From: VRUE01 sp963697805
GTDB lineage: Bacteria; Actinomycetota; Thermoleophilia; Solirubrobacterales; 70-9
DNA: 64,000 nt
Assembly (NCBI GenBank): GCA_963697805.1
Contig: CAVOPB010000002.1
Location: 868,001 to 932,000, forward strand
Direction of reading: 5' to 3'
Below are positions 54,266-63,584 of the stretch, one piece after another. The notes beneath the pieces were generated by a model. It did no database searches, was not told the origin of the DNA, and was given only the letters and a program-made list of their open reading frames with translations. How positions within the stretch are numbered: position 1 is the stretch's first letter; every line of letters starts with the position of its first letter. The translations under genes were made by a program, and so were the position numbers.

Positions 54266-55927
54266 TCAGGCAGTCGCGCGGCGGCGGCGGAGCTTCGAGA
54301 AGCGGCCGTCGCGGAGGATCCGCTTGGCGGCGTTGTGTCCGGGGGCGGCCATGACGCCGCCGCCCGGGTGGGTCCCGGCACCGCAGAGGTAGAGGCCTTG
54401 GACCGGGGTGGCGTAACCGGAGAGCAGCGGTGAGGGCCGCATGAAGGCCATCTGGTCGAGGCCCTGCTCGCCCTGGAAGATCGAGCCGCCGACCATCCCG
54501 AAGATCCGCTCGATGTCGGGCGGGGCGAGGACCTCGCGCTCGATAATCGCGTCGGGGACGTTCGGCGCGTAGCGCGCGAGGTGTTGGATGCAGGCGTCGG
54601 CGTAGCGCTCGCGGGCGCCCTCGGGCCAGTCCTTCTCGTCGTGCGGGCCGTACTGGGTGAACATCGTCATCACCCAGGTCCCGTCGTCGGTGAGGCTCGA
54701 GTCGATCGCCGAGGGAAGCTCGCACTCGACGTAGGGTTCCGCCGCGGGACGGCCGCCGAGGGCGTCCTGCCAGGCGCGCTCGAGGTAATCGATCGAGGGC
54801 GCCAGGTTGACGCCGGTGTGGCGGAGCGTCTCCTGCATCTCATCGGAGACGCCCTCGTAGCGCGGGGGCTCGGAGAGGACCATGTTGATCTTCACCGAGC
54901 CGCCGCGGGTCCGGTACCGGCGCATGTCCTCGGCGACCTCGGCCGGGAAGTTCTCGGCGCCGGCGAGGTCGAGGACCGTGGTCTTGGGGTGGGCCCCGGA
55001 GGCGACGATCGGGGCGCGCAGCTCCTCGCCGCCGGCCAGGGTGACGCCGATCACGCGCTCTCCCTGGACGTCGATCGAGGTGACCTCGGCATCGGTCCGG
55101 ATCTCGGCGCCGGCGGACCGGGCGGAGGCGGCGATCGCCTCGCTGATCGCGCCCATGCCGCCGATCACGTGGCCCCAGGCGCCCTCGATCCCGTTCAGCT
55201 CGCCGAGCGCGTGGTGGAGAAGGTTGTAGGCGGTGCCGGGCGTGTTCGGCCCGGCCCAGACGCCGACGACGCCGGTCGATGCGATCGAGCCCTTGAGGGC
55301 GTCGTGCTCGAAGTAGTCGTCGAGCAGGTCGGCGACCGACATCGTGAACATCCGGACCACCTCGTGGACCTCGGCCCGCGAGAGGCCGGCGGCCCTGCTC
55401 GCCTCACGGGCGAGGGAGAGGAGGTCGCGGGGGCTCTTCGACCCGAGCGCCGGCGGTTCGCGCAGCATCATCGGCCGCAGGAACTTGGCGACGCGGAAGA
55501 GGCGGTCCTCGAAGGGGGCGAAATTGTCAGCGTCGTTCGGCGCGATCGAGCGGATCGAGTCGGCGGTCTGCCGGGCGTCGTCGTAGAAGACGATCGGGCC
55601 GTCCTCGGTCATCGCAGCATAGGCCGGGTCGAGGGGGACGGCGCGGTAGCCGAAGTCTTCGAGCCGCAGGTCGGAGACGACCTGCGGTTGCAGCATCGAG
55701 ACGACGTAGGAGGCGCGGGAGACGCGCTTTCCCGGCCACAGTTCCTCGGTCACGCAGGCGCCGCCGAGGATCGGCCGGCGCTCGAGGACGACCACGCGCA
55801 TCCCGGATCGTGCGAGATATGCGGCTGTCGTCAGGCCGTTGTGGCCGCCGCCGACGACGATCGCGTCATATGTTCGTGGGGAGCCGGTGCCCACGGCCGG
55901 CGGGCGCGGTGTGGTCACGGCCTCCAT
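54266..55927 (-). CDS. FAD-dependent oxidoreductase, phytoene desaturase-like (copy A)
   Basis: 553 residues. The FAD motif AIVVGGGHNGLTTAAYLARS and ERRPILGGACVTEE near the N-terminus, TRGGSVKINMVLSEPPRYEG mid-protein, and the C-terminal GLYLCGAGTHPGGGVMAAPG place it in the COG1233/PYROXD2-like amine-oxidase superfamily. ATG 55927 is chosen; upstream frame extension is antisense of the aminotransferase gene. It is divergent from the aminotransferase and shares a 17-base operator with it. A paralogue lies at 61,949. Likely an oxidase or dehydrogenase in amine breakdown. Confidence 0.92.
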   Translation of the reverse strand: MEAVTTPRPPAVGTGSPRTYDAIVVGGGHNGLTTAAYLARSGMRVVVLERRPILGGACVTEELWPGKRVSRASYVVSMLQPQVVSDLRLEDFGYRAVPLDPAYAAMTEDGPIVFYDDARQTADSIRSIAPNDADNFAPFEDRLFRVAKFLRPMMLREPPALGSKSPRDLLSLAREASRAAGLSRAEVHEVVRMFTMSVADLLDDYFEHDALKGSIASTGVVGVWAGPNTPGTAYNLLHHALGELNGIEGAWGHVIGGMGAISEAIAASARSAGAEIRTDAEVTSIDVQGERVIGVTLAGGEELRAPIVASGAHPKTTVLDLAGAENFPAEVAEDMRRYRTRGGSVKINMVLSEPPRYEGVSDEMQETLRHTGVNLAPSIDYLERAWQDALGGRPAAEPYVECELPSAIDSSLTDDGTWVMTMFTQYGPHDEKDWPEGARERYADACIQHLARYAPNVPDAIIEREVLAPPDIERIFGMVGGSIFQGEQGLDQMAFMRPSPLLSGYATPVQGLYLCGAGTHPGGGVMAAPGHNAAKRILRDGRFSKLRRRRATA

Positions 55928-55957
55928 CGACGGGCATCCTAGCATGAGATAGTGAAA

Positions 55958-55974
55958 TTGACTACAAGGTAAAC
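55958..55974. promoter_or_regulatory. Shared operator, copy 1
   Basis: TTGACTACAAGGTAAAC lies between the divergent copy-A oxidoreductase and aminotransferase genes. It matches 16 of 17 bases with the element at 60725-60741 in the other divergent promoter of this cluster. The left arm TTGAC and right arm GTAAA are imperfect inverted repeats. Confidence 0.75.
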
Positions 55975-55981
55975 TGGAGCC

Positions 55982-57397
55982 ATGGACACAGCAAAAAGCG
56001 CCGATGTCGAACGCCTGCAGAGACTCGCCAAGCAGCACCTGATGCTCCATTTCACCGACATGTCCGCCTACGCGGAGCGCGACATCCCGATCATCGAGCG
56101 GGGCGAGGGGTGCTACGTCTTCGACCTCGAGGGGCAGCGCTATATCGACGGCCTCTCGGGCCTCTACTGCGCCAACCTCGGCCACTCACACGGCGAGCGG
56201 ATAGGCCAGGCGGCGGCCGCGCAGATGGCTCGCCTTCCGTTCACCAGTAACTGGACCGTCGCCCACCCGCCGGCGATCGAGCTCGCCACCCGCCTCGCCG
56301 AGCTCTCCCCGCCCGGCCTCGACCGTGCCTTCTTCACCTCGGGCGGGGCTGAGGCGGTCGAGTCGGCCTGGAAGCTCGCCGTCCAGTTCCACGCCGCCAA
56401 CGGCGAACCGGGGCGGAGGAAGGTGATCGCTCGTCAGGACGCCTACCACGGGATGACGCTGGGAGCGCTGGCGATGACCGGGATCGAGGAATGCCGGACT
56501 CCGTTCGAGCCGCTCGCCGTGCCCGTCGTCCACGTGATGAACACCAGCGCCTACCGCCATCCCGAGGGCGGAGACGAGGACCGGCTGTGCGCGGCGCTGC
56601 TGGCCGAAATCGAGAAGACGATCGAGGCCGAGGGCGCGGAGACGATCGCGATGCTGATCGCCGAGCCGGTCCAGAACGCGGGTGGCTCGATCGTCCCGCC
56701 GCGCGGCTACTGGCAGGGGCTGCGCGATATCTGCGACCGCCATGGGATCCTCCTCTGCGCCGACGAGGTGATCTGCGCCTTCGGTCGCATCGGCCACTGG
56801 TTCGGAGTCGAGCGCTTCGACACCGTCCCCGACCTGATCACCTTCGCCAAGGGCCTGACCGGCGCCCACTTCTCGATGGGCGGGCTGCTGATGTCTGACC
56901 GTGTCTCGGCGCCGTTCCTCGACGGGCGCAGCAACTACCTGCATGGCTTCACGTTCGGCGGCCACCCGGTCGGCGCCGCGGTGGCGCTGGCCGCGATCGA
57001 GACGATCGAGTCCGAGGGCGTGATCGAGAACGTCCGCGCCAACGAGCCGGTCGTCGCCGCTGCCCTGGACGGCCTCCGCGACATCCCGATCGTCGGCGAC
57101 ATCAGGGGCGCCGGACACTTCTGGGCGATCGAACTGGTCAGCGACCAGGAGGAGCGCACTCAGTTCGACGGCCCGGCGGCGGAATGGCTGCTGAAGGACG
57201 TCCTCTCAGAGGAGCTCTGGAGCCGCGGCTTGATCTGCCGGCTCGACGATCGCGCCGAACCGGTGGTCCAGATCGCGCCGCCCCTCGTCGCCTCGGCCGA
57301 GCTGATCGAGGAGATCGCCTCGATCCTGCGGGCCGGGCTGGAGACGGCTACCGAACGGATGGCTGAGCGCCCCGAGTTGACCGGCGCCGCCCCCTAG
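55982..57397 (+). CDS. Class III PLP-dependent aminotransferase
   Basis: 471 residues with fold-type I class III motifs: GCYVFDLEGQRYIDGLSGLY, FFTSGGAEAVESAWKLAVQF (phosphate loop), YHGMTLGALAMTG, LLCADEVICAFGRIGHWFG (Asp to the PLP ring N) and the Schiff-base Lys in LITFAKGLTGAH. Such enzymes move amino groups from omega-amino acids, diamines or beta-alanine to pyruvate or 2-oxoglutarate. It lies 8 bases from the shared operator. The amine substrate is inferred only in general terms. Confidence 0.93.
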   Translation: MDTAKSADVERLQRLAKQHLMLHFTDMSAYAERDIPIIERGEGCYVFDLEGQRYIDGLSGLYCANLGHSHGERIGQAAAAQMARLPFTSNWTVAHPPAIELATRLAELSPPGLDRAFFTSGGAEAVESAWKLAVQFHAANGEPGRRKVIARQDAYHGMTLGALAMTGIEECRTPFEPLAVPVVHVMNTSAYRHPEGGDEDRLCAALLAEIEKTIEAEGAETIAMLIAEPVQNAGGSIVPPRGYWQGLRDICDRHGILLCADEVICAFGRIGHWFGVERFDTVPDLITFAKGLTGAHFSMGGLLMSDRVSAPFLDGRSNYLHGFTFGGHPVGAAVALAAIETIESEGVIENVRANEPVVAAALDGLRDIPIVGDIRGAGHFWAIELVSDQEERTQFDGPAAEWLLKDVLSEELWSRGLICRLDDRAEPVVQIAPPLVASAELIEEIASILRAGLETATERMAERPELTGAAP

Positions 57398-57418
57398 GGT
57401 CACGGGGTAGCCACCCCA

Positions 57419-59521
57419 CTACTCAACCCGGCCGCGCCGGGCCACCGCGTCGACGGCGACGCAGCCGTCGCGGCCGAGCAGGGCGGGGTTGACCTCGATC
57501 AGGTCGAGACCCCCGTCCAGCAACAGTTCACCGAGGCGGGAGCCGAGTTCCGCGGCCGAGCTGAGGTCGAGCGCCCGGCCGTCGCGATCGCCGCGGAGCA
57601 CGGCGGCGCCGCGCAGACTCGACAGCGACTCCTCGACCCGCTCGGGGCTCGCCGGCAGCGGCACGATCGCGACGTCGTCGAGCGCCTCGGTCCAGATCCC
57701 GCCGAGGCCGATCACCAGCGCCGGGACGACCCCGTCGCCCCGGGCGGCGACGATCAACTCAGCCTCGCCGTCGACCATCTCCTCGACCAGGAGGCTCGCG
57801 CCTTCCGCCGCGGGCAGGGCGAGCAGCCGCTCGCAGGCAGCACCGACGGCGCCCTCGCCCTCGAGGCCGAGGGCCAGCGCCCCGGCCTCGCTCTTGTGCT
57901 GCAGCGCCGAGCCCGAGAGCTTGACCGCGACCGGGCCGCCGATCTCGGCGGCCAGGGCGATTCCGGCGTCGGCGTCGGCGACGACGCCGGACCGCGGCAC
58001 CGCGACTCCGGCGGCGGCGAGCAGTTGCTTACTCTCGGCCTCGCCGAGCCAATCGCCCGCTCCGCCGCCGCTGCGCGCTTGTTGCGCCGCCGCCGCGATC
58101 TCGAGCAGACGCTGCGGCGAGGGAAGCGGAGCGCGAAGCGCCCTGACGCAGCGGATCGCCTCGCTCAGCCCTGCCAGCGCCGCGATCCCGCGGTCGGCGA
58201 GCTCGAGCGCGCTCCGCTCGGGCAGCAGGTCGGGCACGGTCGAAGCGAGGAGGGGCACGCACCCGGCGCGTTCGGCCCCCGCGATGAGAGCCCCGCGCAC
58301 CACATCCCAGCCGGCCTTGGCGGTGGGGGAGAGCCCGTCGGGCTCGTCAAACAGCAGCAGCAGCTGGCCGATTCCCGGGTCCCCGCCGACCGCTTCGACG
58401 ACCCGCGCGAGCACCTCGGGCTCGTCCCAGAGCATTGTCGTGTAGTCGAGTGGGTTGCCGACCGTCGCCGCCCCGGGGAGCAGCTCGGTGAGGCGGTCCC
58501 GGGTCCGCGGCGAAAGCTCGGGGAGGGGGAGACCCTCGCCCTCGGCGAGGTCGGCCGCCAGCCCCGAGTCCCCGCCCGAGCAGGTGAGGACGGCGACGCC
58601 GCCGCCTGCTGCCGCGCGCCCCCGAGGCGCCTGTGCAAGGCACCGCGCCAGCTCCAGAAGCTCCTGCGGATCGCGGGCGCTCGCGGCCCCGGCCTCCTCG
58701 AGCAGGGCGGAGAAGATGCGCTGGTCTCCGGCGACGGCGCCGGTGTGGGCGCCCGCGGCGCGCGCACCGGCCTCCGAGGACCCGACCTTGAGCACGGCGA
58801 CGCCGATCTCGCGCTCGGCGCAGACGGCCAGCGCCCGGGCGAGGCGCGCCCCGTCGCCGTCCTCCTCGAGGAACAGCGCGATCGAGCGCACCCCCTCGAG
58901 CCCGGCGACGGCCTCGATCCAACCGCTGGCGTCGATTACCGCCTGGTTTCCGGTCGAGACGACGGTGTGGAAGCCAATCCCCCGCCGCATTCCGAGGGCG
59001 TTCACCGCGAGGTTGCCGCTCTGGCTGATTAGCGCGACCCCGCCTTCCTGCAGGTGCTCGACCGAGTCGCCCCAGAGCGGGGCCCGCGCTCGGACCGAGA
59101 CGATCCCGTCGCAGTTCGGCCCGCAGACGGGGAGGCGGCCGGCGAGGGCGATCGCGACCAGCTCCCGCTCCATCTCCCTGCCGGCCTCGATCTCGCCGAA
59201 GCCGGCCGAGATGACGATCGCGCCGCCGCAGCCGCGCTCGATCGCTTCGGTGAGGACGGCGGCGACGCCCGCCGCCGGAATCGCGACCACCAACGCGTCG
59301 ACCGGCTCCGGCAGCTCGCCGACGCTCGCCACGCAGGGCCGCCCATGCACCTCGTCGTGCTTCGGGTTTATCCCCCAGACGTCGCCGCTGAACCCGGCCG
59401 CGGCGATATTCCGCAGGACGTTGTCGCCGTAGGACCCCTCGCGCTCGCTCGCGCCGACCACCGCGACCGAGCGGGGACGTAGGAGGGGGGTCGGGTCGGG
59501 TGCCCTGCTGGCAGCTGCCAA
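57419..59521 (-). CDS. ADP-forming acyl-CoA synthetase (fused alpha-beta)
   Basis: 700 residues. N-terminal CoA-binding Rossmann (SVAVVGASEREGSYGDNVLR), middle succinyl-CoA-ligase-like domains with the phospho-His region AGAHTGAVAGDQ, and a C-terminal ATP-grasp half (GGPVAVKLSGSALQHKSEAG, LVEEMVDGEAELIVAARGDG). These enzymes link acyl-CoA and ATP reversibly. The start is TTG 59521, 8 bases after the acyl-CoA dehydrogenase stop, so the two are co-transcribed. It could activate the acid made by the pathway or release it with ATP gain. Confidence 0.92.
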   Translation of the reverse strand: MAAASRAPDPTPLLRPRSVAVVGASEREGSYGDNVLRNIAAAGFSGDVWGINPKHDEVHGRPCVASVGELPEPVDALVVAIPAAGVAAVLTEAIERGCGGAIVISAGFGEIEAGREMERELVAIALAGRLPVCGPNCDGIVSVRARAPLWGDSVEHLQEGGVALISQSGNLAVNALGMRRGIGFHTVVSTGNQAVIDASGWIEAVAGLEGVRSIALFLEEDGDGARLARALAVCAEREIGVAVLKVGSSEAGARAAGAHTGAVAGDQRIFSALLEEAGAASARDPQELLELARCLAQAPRGRAAAGGGVAVLTCSGGDSGLAADLAEGEGLPLPELSPRTRDRLTELLPGAATVGNPLDYTTMLWDEPEVLARVVEAVGGDPGIGQLLLLFDEPDGLSPTAKAGWDVVRGALIAGAERAGCVPLLASTVPDLLPERSALELADRGIAALAGLSEAIRCVRALRAPLPSPQRLLEIAAAAQQARSGGGAGDWLGEAESKQLLAAAGVAVPRSGVVADADAGIALAAEIGGPVAVKLSGSALQHKSEAGALALGLEGEGAVGAACERLLALPAAEGASLLVEEMVDGEAELIVAARGDGVVPALVIGLGGIWTEALDDVAIVPLPASPERVEESLSSLRGAAVLRGDRDGRALDLSSAAELGSRLGELLLDGGLDLIEVNPALLGRDGCVAVDAVARRGRVE

Positions 59522-59529
59522 GGCGCCGC

Positions 59530-60702
59530 TCAGTGCAGGACGGGGCCGACGCCGCGGCGCTCCATCGCGCGGGCGACGATCAGCCGCTGGATCTCGCTCG
59601 TCCCCTCCCAGATCCTGTCGACGCGCAGCTCGCGCAGGAACCGCTCGGCGACGTTCGAGCGCATGTAGCCGCGGCCGCCGAAGACCTGGACGCAGCGGTC
59701 GGCGCAGCGCCAGGCCGCCTCGGAGACGAACAGCTTCGTCATCGACGCCTTCGCGTGGACGAGCTTCGGGTCGGCGCCCTCGTCGCAGAGGCGCGCCACC
59801 TCCATCGTCATCAGCCGGCCGGCCGCGGCGTCGGCCGCCGAGTCGGCGAGCGGGAAGCTGACTCCCTGGTAGTCATAGATCCGGCTGCCGCCCTGCTCGC
59901 GCTCGAGCGCCCAGCCGACGGTCTCATCGAGCAGCCGCCACATCGCCCCGATCCCGTGCGCGGCGATCCCGAGCCGCTCCTCGGTGAACCAGAGGCGCTG
60001 CAGGTCTTCGCCCTTGCCGACCCCGCCGATCACCGCGTCGGTGGGCACCTCGACCGAGTCGAGGCGGATCGTCGGGTGGCCGTCCGGGTAGCTGTGGGTG
60101 AAGCGTGGTTCGTCGATGATCTCGACCCCCTCGGCGTCGGCCTCGACGAGGAAGAGCGTCGGCAGGCGCTCATCGCCCTCGACCAGGTTCGCCATCACGA
60201 TCAGGACCGAGGCGACGTCGCCGGAGGTGACGAACCACTTCTCGCCGTTGAGGACGTAGCCGGCGGCGGCCGGCTCGGCTGTCGAGGTGATCCGCGACGG
60301 GTCCGAGCCGGCATCGCGCTCGGTCACCGCGTAGGCGTCGCGAAGCTCGCCGCGCAGGGCGGGGCGGAGGTAGCGCTCCGCCTGGTCGGGGCTGGCGTGA
60401 GCCCAGACGTTGTAGGCGTTGGGAATGTGCCAGTGGATCGCGTTGGTGCTGCGACCGAACTGCTCGGCCACCAGTGCCCACTCCTGCAGCGACCAGCCCT
60501 GGCCGCCGTGCTCGGGGGCGTGGAGGCCACCGGTCAATTTCGCATCGAGGGCCTCTCGCTTGACCCTCTCGATCGCCTCGTCGGGGAGGCGACCGTCGTT
60601 TGCCTCGGCCTCCTGCTCGAGCGGGATCAACACCTCGTCGGTGAACCGCCGGGCGCGCTCCTGGAGCTCCGCCGCCGCCGGGTCGATCAAGGGGCCCGCC
60701 AT
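59530..60702 (-). CDS. Acyl-CoA dehydrogenase
   Basis: 390 residues (396 from an in-frame ATG at 60720). It has AYAVTERDAGSDPSRITSTA and GEKWFVTSGDVASVLIVMAN (FAD/substrate region), FTEERLGIAAHGIGAMWRLL, QVFGGRGYMRSNVAERFLRE and IWEGTSEIQRLIVARAMERR with the catalytic-type Glu. ATG 60702 begins at the usual family N-terminus. The alternative 60720 ATG lies only 3 bases from the operator. First gene of a two-gene minus-strand operon with the acyl-CoA synthetase. Confidence 0.92.
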   Translation of the reverse strand: MAGPLIDPAAAELQERARRFTDEVLIPLEQEAEANDGRLPDEAIERVKREALDAKLTGGLHAPEHGGQGWSLQEWALVAEQFGRSTNAIHWHIPNAYNVWAHASPDQAERYLRPALRGELRDAYAVTERDAGSDPSRITSTAEPAAAGYVLNGEKWFVTSGDVASVLIVMANLVEGDERLPTLFLVEADAEGVEIIDEPRFTHSYPDGHPTIRLDSVEVPTDAVIGGVGKGEDLQRLWFTEERLGIAAHGIGAMWRLLDETVGWALEREQGGSRIYDYQGVSFPLADSAADAAAGRLMTMEVARLCDEGADPKLVHAKASMTKLFVSEAAWRCADRCVQVFGGRGYMRSNVAERFLRELRVDRIWEGTSEIQRLIVARAMERRGVGPVLH

Positions 60703-60722
60703 CGCCCGGCAAGGTATCATGC

Positions 60723-60742
60723 TGTTGACTACAAGGTCAACA
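60723..60742. promoter_or_regulatory. Shared operator, copy 2 (near-perfect)
   Basis: TGTTGACTACAAGGTCAACA has perfect 7-base arms TGTTGAC/GTCAACA with a TACAAG centre. A further half site TGTTGAC lies at 60759-60765. It sits between the acyl-CoA dehydrogenase and Rieske genes and nearly repeats the element at 55958-55974. It suits a TetR-type dimer. Confidence 0.8.
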
Positions 60743-60788
60743 AGGCGTGATTCGTGCCTGTTGACGCCTGGAGGGAAAGGAGTCGGCC

Positions 60789-61952
60789 GTGACGCTGCAA
60801 CTTGATCGGGTGGATGTGGAGGGGACGCTTCAGCCGGTCGAGCGAGCGTCGATGCTGCCTCCGGCCGTTTTCACCGACCCGGCCGTCCTCGACTGGGAGC
60901 TCGCGAACATCTTCGGCGACGGCTGGATCTGCGTCGGCCACGTCTCGGCGGTCGGCGAGCCCGGCGCCTACATCACGCGCGAGGTCGGGGGCGAGAGCGT
61001 CCTCGTCGTCGGCGGCGAGGACGGCCGGCCTCGTGCCTTCCACAACGTCTGCCGCCACCGCGCCTCGCGGCTCGTCGAGGACCGCGAGGGGCAGGTGCGG
61101 AAGCGGCTGCGCTGTCCCTACCACTCCTGGTCCTATGACCTCGAGGGCAACCTCCGCGCCGCTCCCCACATGGAGGAAGTCGAGGACTTCGACACCAGCT
61201 GCTTCGGGCTGCGGGAGGTGCGCAGCGCCGTCGTCGGCGGCCTCGTCCTGATCGATCTCACCGGCCAGGCCGGCCCGGCCGGAGAGCATGTCGGCGAGCT
61301 GCTGCCGAGGCTCGAGCACTACAGCGTCGAGGGGCTGCGGCGGGGCGGGCTCCTGACCTACGAGGTTGCGGCGAACTGGAAGGGAATCGCCGAGAACTAC
61401 AACGAGTGCCTGCACTGCCCCGGAGTCCACCCGGAGCTGAACGCGCTCAGCGACTACATGAGCGGCGACAGCGCTTATGGCGCCGGCTCCTGGTGCGGGG
61501 GATCGATGACCCTGGTCGACGGCGCCGAGACGATGGGCACCGGCGACGGCCATGCCGGCAACCGACCGCCGATCGCGAGCCTGGAGAGGTCGGACCTGCG
61601 CCTGATCCACTACTTCGCGCTGTTCCCGAACGCGCTCGTCTCGTTGCACCCCGACTACGTGATGCTGCACACCCTCTGGCCGAAGGCACCCGACCGGACC
61701 GACGTCATCTGCGAGTTCTTCTTCGAGCGGGCTGCGATCGAGGCCCCCGACTTCGACCCCTCCGATGCGGTCGGGTTCTGGGACCAGGTCAACGGCGAGG
61801 ACTGGCACGTCTGCGAACTGAGCCAGAAGGGCGTCGGCTCTCGCGGCTACTCCTCGGGCCGCTACTCGGCCGAGGAACACGACGTCCACGCCTTCGACGC
61901 GATGGTCGCCGCGGGCTACATGGACGGACTTCGCGAGGAGGTGGCAGCATGA
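60789..61952 (+). CDS. Rieske non-haem iron oxygenase, alpha subunit
   Basis: 387 residues. Rieske cluster ligands C88-x-H90 (NVCRHRASRLV) and C109-x-x-H112 (RCPYHSWSYD) are followed by the catalytic iron site ENYNECLHCPGVHPEL (the two His plus a later Asp). This is the ring-hydroxylating/choline monooxygenase-like family, which also oxidises carnitine and N-methyl compounds. The start is GTG 60789 with GGAGGGAAAGGAG upstream. No ferredoxin or reductase gene is in view. It overlaps the next gene by ATGA. Confidence 0.93.
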   Translation: MTLQLDRVDVEGTLQPVERASMLPPAVFTDPAVLDWELANIFGDGWICVGHVSAVGEPGAYITREVGGESVLVVGGEDGRPRAFHNVCRHRASRLVEDREGQVRKRLRCPYHSWSYDLEGNLRAAPHMEEVEDFDTSCFGLREVRSAVVGGLVLIDLTGQAGPAGEHVGELLPRLEHYSVEGLRRGGLLTYEVAANWKGIAENYNECLHCPGVHPELNALSDYMSGDSAYGAGSWCGGSMTLVDGAETMGTGDGHAGNRPPIASLERSDLRLIHYFALFPNALVSLHPDYVMLHTLWPKAPDRTDVICEFFFERAAIEAPDFDPSDAVGFWDQVNGEDWHVCELSQKGVGSRGYSSGRYSAEEHDVHAFDAMVAAGYMDGLREEVAA

Positions 61953-63571
61953 GCGAGGGGATCGCCGCCCAGCTCGGCGAGGTCGGTCTGCCGGAGCCGC
62001 TCCGCGACCTCGCCGGCCGCGAGTGGGACGTCATCGTCGTCGGCGGCGGCCACAACGGGTTGACCGCGGCCGCCTACCTGGCGCGGGCCGGCCGCCGCGT
62101 CCTCGTCCTCGAGCGGCGCGAGCGGCTCGGCGGCGCCTGCACGCTGGAACGGCCGTTCGCCGACGACCGCTACGTCGTCAGCCCCTGCGCCTACGTCGTC
62201 GGCCTGCTCGACGAGGTGGTGATGCGCGAGCTCGACCTCCGCCGCCGCGGCCTGCGCTTTTTCGTCGCCGACCCGAATCTCTGGGTCCCGTTCGAGGACG
62301 GAACCTCGTTCGGCCAGTGGCTCGATGACTCCAGGACCCAGGCCGACCTCGAGGCGATGGGCCTCTCGAAGCGCGACATCGAGGGCTACTGGGCCTACGA
62401 GGAGCTCTTCGACGACGTCCGCCGCCGGCTCCGAACCGGGGCCCGCGACTCCTGGATCGGGGACTCCCCCGGGCGGGCGGAGCTCGAGGAGATGCTGGGT
62501 GGCGAGCAGGAGATGATCGACCTCCTCTTCGAGGCCTCGATCGCCGACGTCCTCGACGAATACCTCTCCGACCAGCGGCTCAAGGACGCGCTCTTCGGCC
62601 AGGGCGTGATCGGGACCTGGGGCGGCCCCAGGGACCCGGGGACGGCGTCGATCAAACTCATGCACTACCAGGGGGACCTCGAAGGGCAGGGCCCGGTCTG
62701 GGGCTATGTCGAGGGCGGTATGGGGATGATCAGCTTCGCGATCGCCGACGCCGCCCGCGAGGCCGGCGCGGTCCTCGCCTGTGGCGTGCCGGTCGCCGAG
62801 ATCCTTCCCGAAGAGGGGGTGCGGATCGAGGACGGGACGACGATCCACGCCCCGACCGTGCTCTGCAACGCCGACCCCAAGGTCGCCCTGGGCCTTCTCG
62901 GCGACGCCGAGATCGAGCCCGCCTTCCGCGAGCGGCTCGAGGCCTGGAAGGTCCGCAGCCCGGTCGTCAAGTTCAACGGCTCGCTCTCGCGGCTGCCCAA
63001 CTGGACCGCCGCCCCCGGGGAGGAGTGGCCGGCGCGGGCGACGATCGACGTCACCGGCGGGGTCGACGAGGCCCAGCGGGCCTTCGAAGCATGCGACGCC
63101 GGCGAGCCGGCGGTCGGGTTCGGCGAGATCTACGTCCAGACCGGCTATGACCCGACGCCGGCGCCCCCCGGCACCCATCTGATGAGCGTCTTCGGCCAGT
63201 ACGCCCCGTACGAGCTCTCGAAGGGGGACTGGGACTCGCGGCGGGGCGACGTCGAGCGACAGTTCGTCGAGCTGATCGGTCGCTTCGCCCCCGATTTCGC
63301 CGACTGCCTCGTGGAGTGCGAGGTGCTCGGCCCGCCCGACATCGAGAGCCGGATCGGCCTCTCCGGCGGCAACATCTTCCAGGGCGAGGTGACGCCCGAC
63401 CAGATGTGGGAGGGGAGGCTGCCGGCCCGGACGCCCGTGCCCGGCCTCTACCTCTGCGGCGCCGCCACCCACCCGGCGGGAAGCGTGATCGCGCTCAACG
63501 GCCGCAACGCCGCCGCCGCGATGCTCGCCGACCAGGGCGAGACCGTCGACTTCGCCGCCCCCGCGATCTAG
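61949..63571 (+). CDS. FAD-dependent oxidoreductase, phytoene desaturase-like (copy B)
   Basis: 540 residues with VIVVGGGHNGLTAAAYLARA, LERRERLGGACTLERPF, YVEGGMGMISFAIADAAREA and GLYLCGAATHPAGSVIALNG. It is clearly paralogous to copy A at 54,266 over the FAD motifs and the GNIFQGE/GSIFQGE C-terminal block. The start overlaps the Rieske stop (ATGA), so translation is coupled. The Rieske-FAD oxidoreductase pair probably performs successive oxidations; electron transfer from this enzyme to the Rieske protein is a speculative alternative. Confidence 0.92.
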   Translation: MSEGIAAQLGEVGLPEPLRDLAGREWDVIVVGGGHNGLTAAAYLARAGRRVLVLERRERLGGACTLERPFADDRYVVSPCAYVVGLLDEVVMRELDLRRRGLRFFVADPNLWVPFEDGTSFGQWLDDSRTQADLEAMGLSKRDIEGYWAYEELFDDVRRRLRTGARDSWIGDSPGRAELEEMLGGEQEMIDLLFEASIADVLDEYLSDQRLKDALFGQGVIGTWGGPRDPGTASIKLMHYQGDLEGQGPVWGYVEGGMGMISFAIADAAREAGAVLACGVPVAEILPEEGVRIEDGTTIHAPTVLCNADPKVALGLLGDAEIEPAFRERLEAWKVRSPVVKFNGSLSRLPNWTAAPGEEWPARATIDVTGGVDEAQRAFEACDAGEPAVGFGEIYVQTGYDPTPAPPGTHLMSVFGQYAPYELSKGDWDSRRGDVERQFVELIGRFAPDFADCLVECEVLGPPDIESRIGLSGGNIFQGEVTPDQMWEGRLPARTPVPGLYLCGAATHPAGSVIALNGRNAAAAMLADQGETVDFAAPAI

Positions 63572-63584
63572 GGTTCATTCAGCG

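Noticed and set aside
55928..56185. 86-residue N-terminal extension of the copy-A oxidoreductase
   Set aside because: It is antisense to the aminotransferase start and crosses the shared operator.
61406..61948. Extension of copy-B oxidoreductase upstream into the Rieske gene
   Set aside because: It is a frame-shifted shadow of the Rieske coding sequence. ATG 61949 overlaps the Rieske stop.
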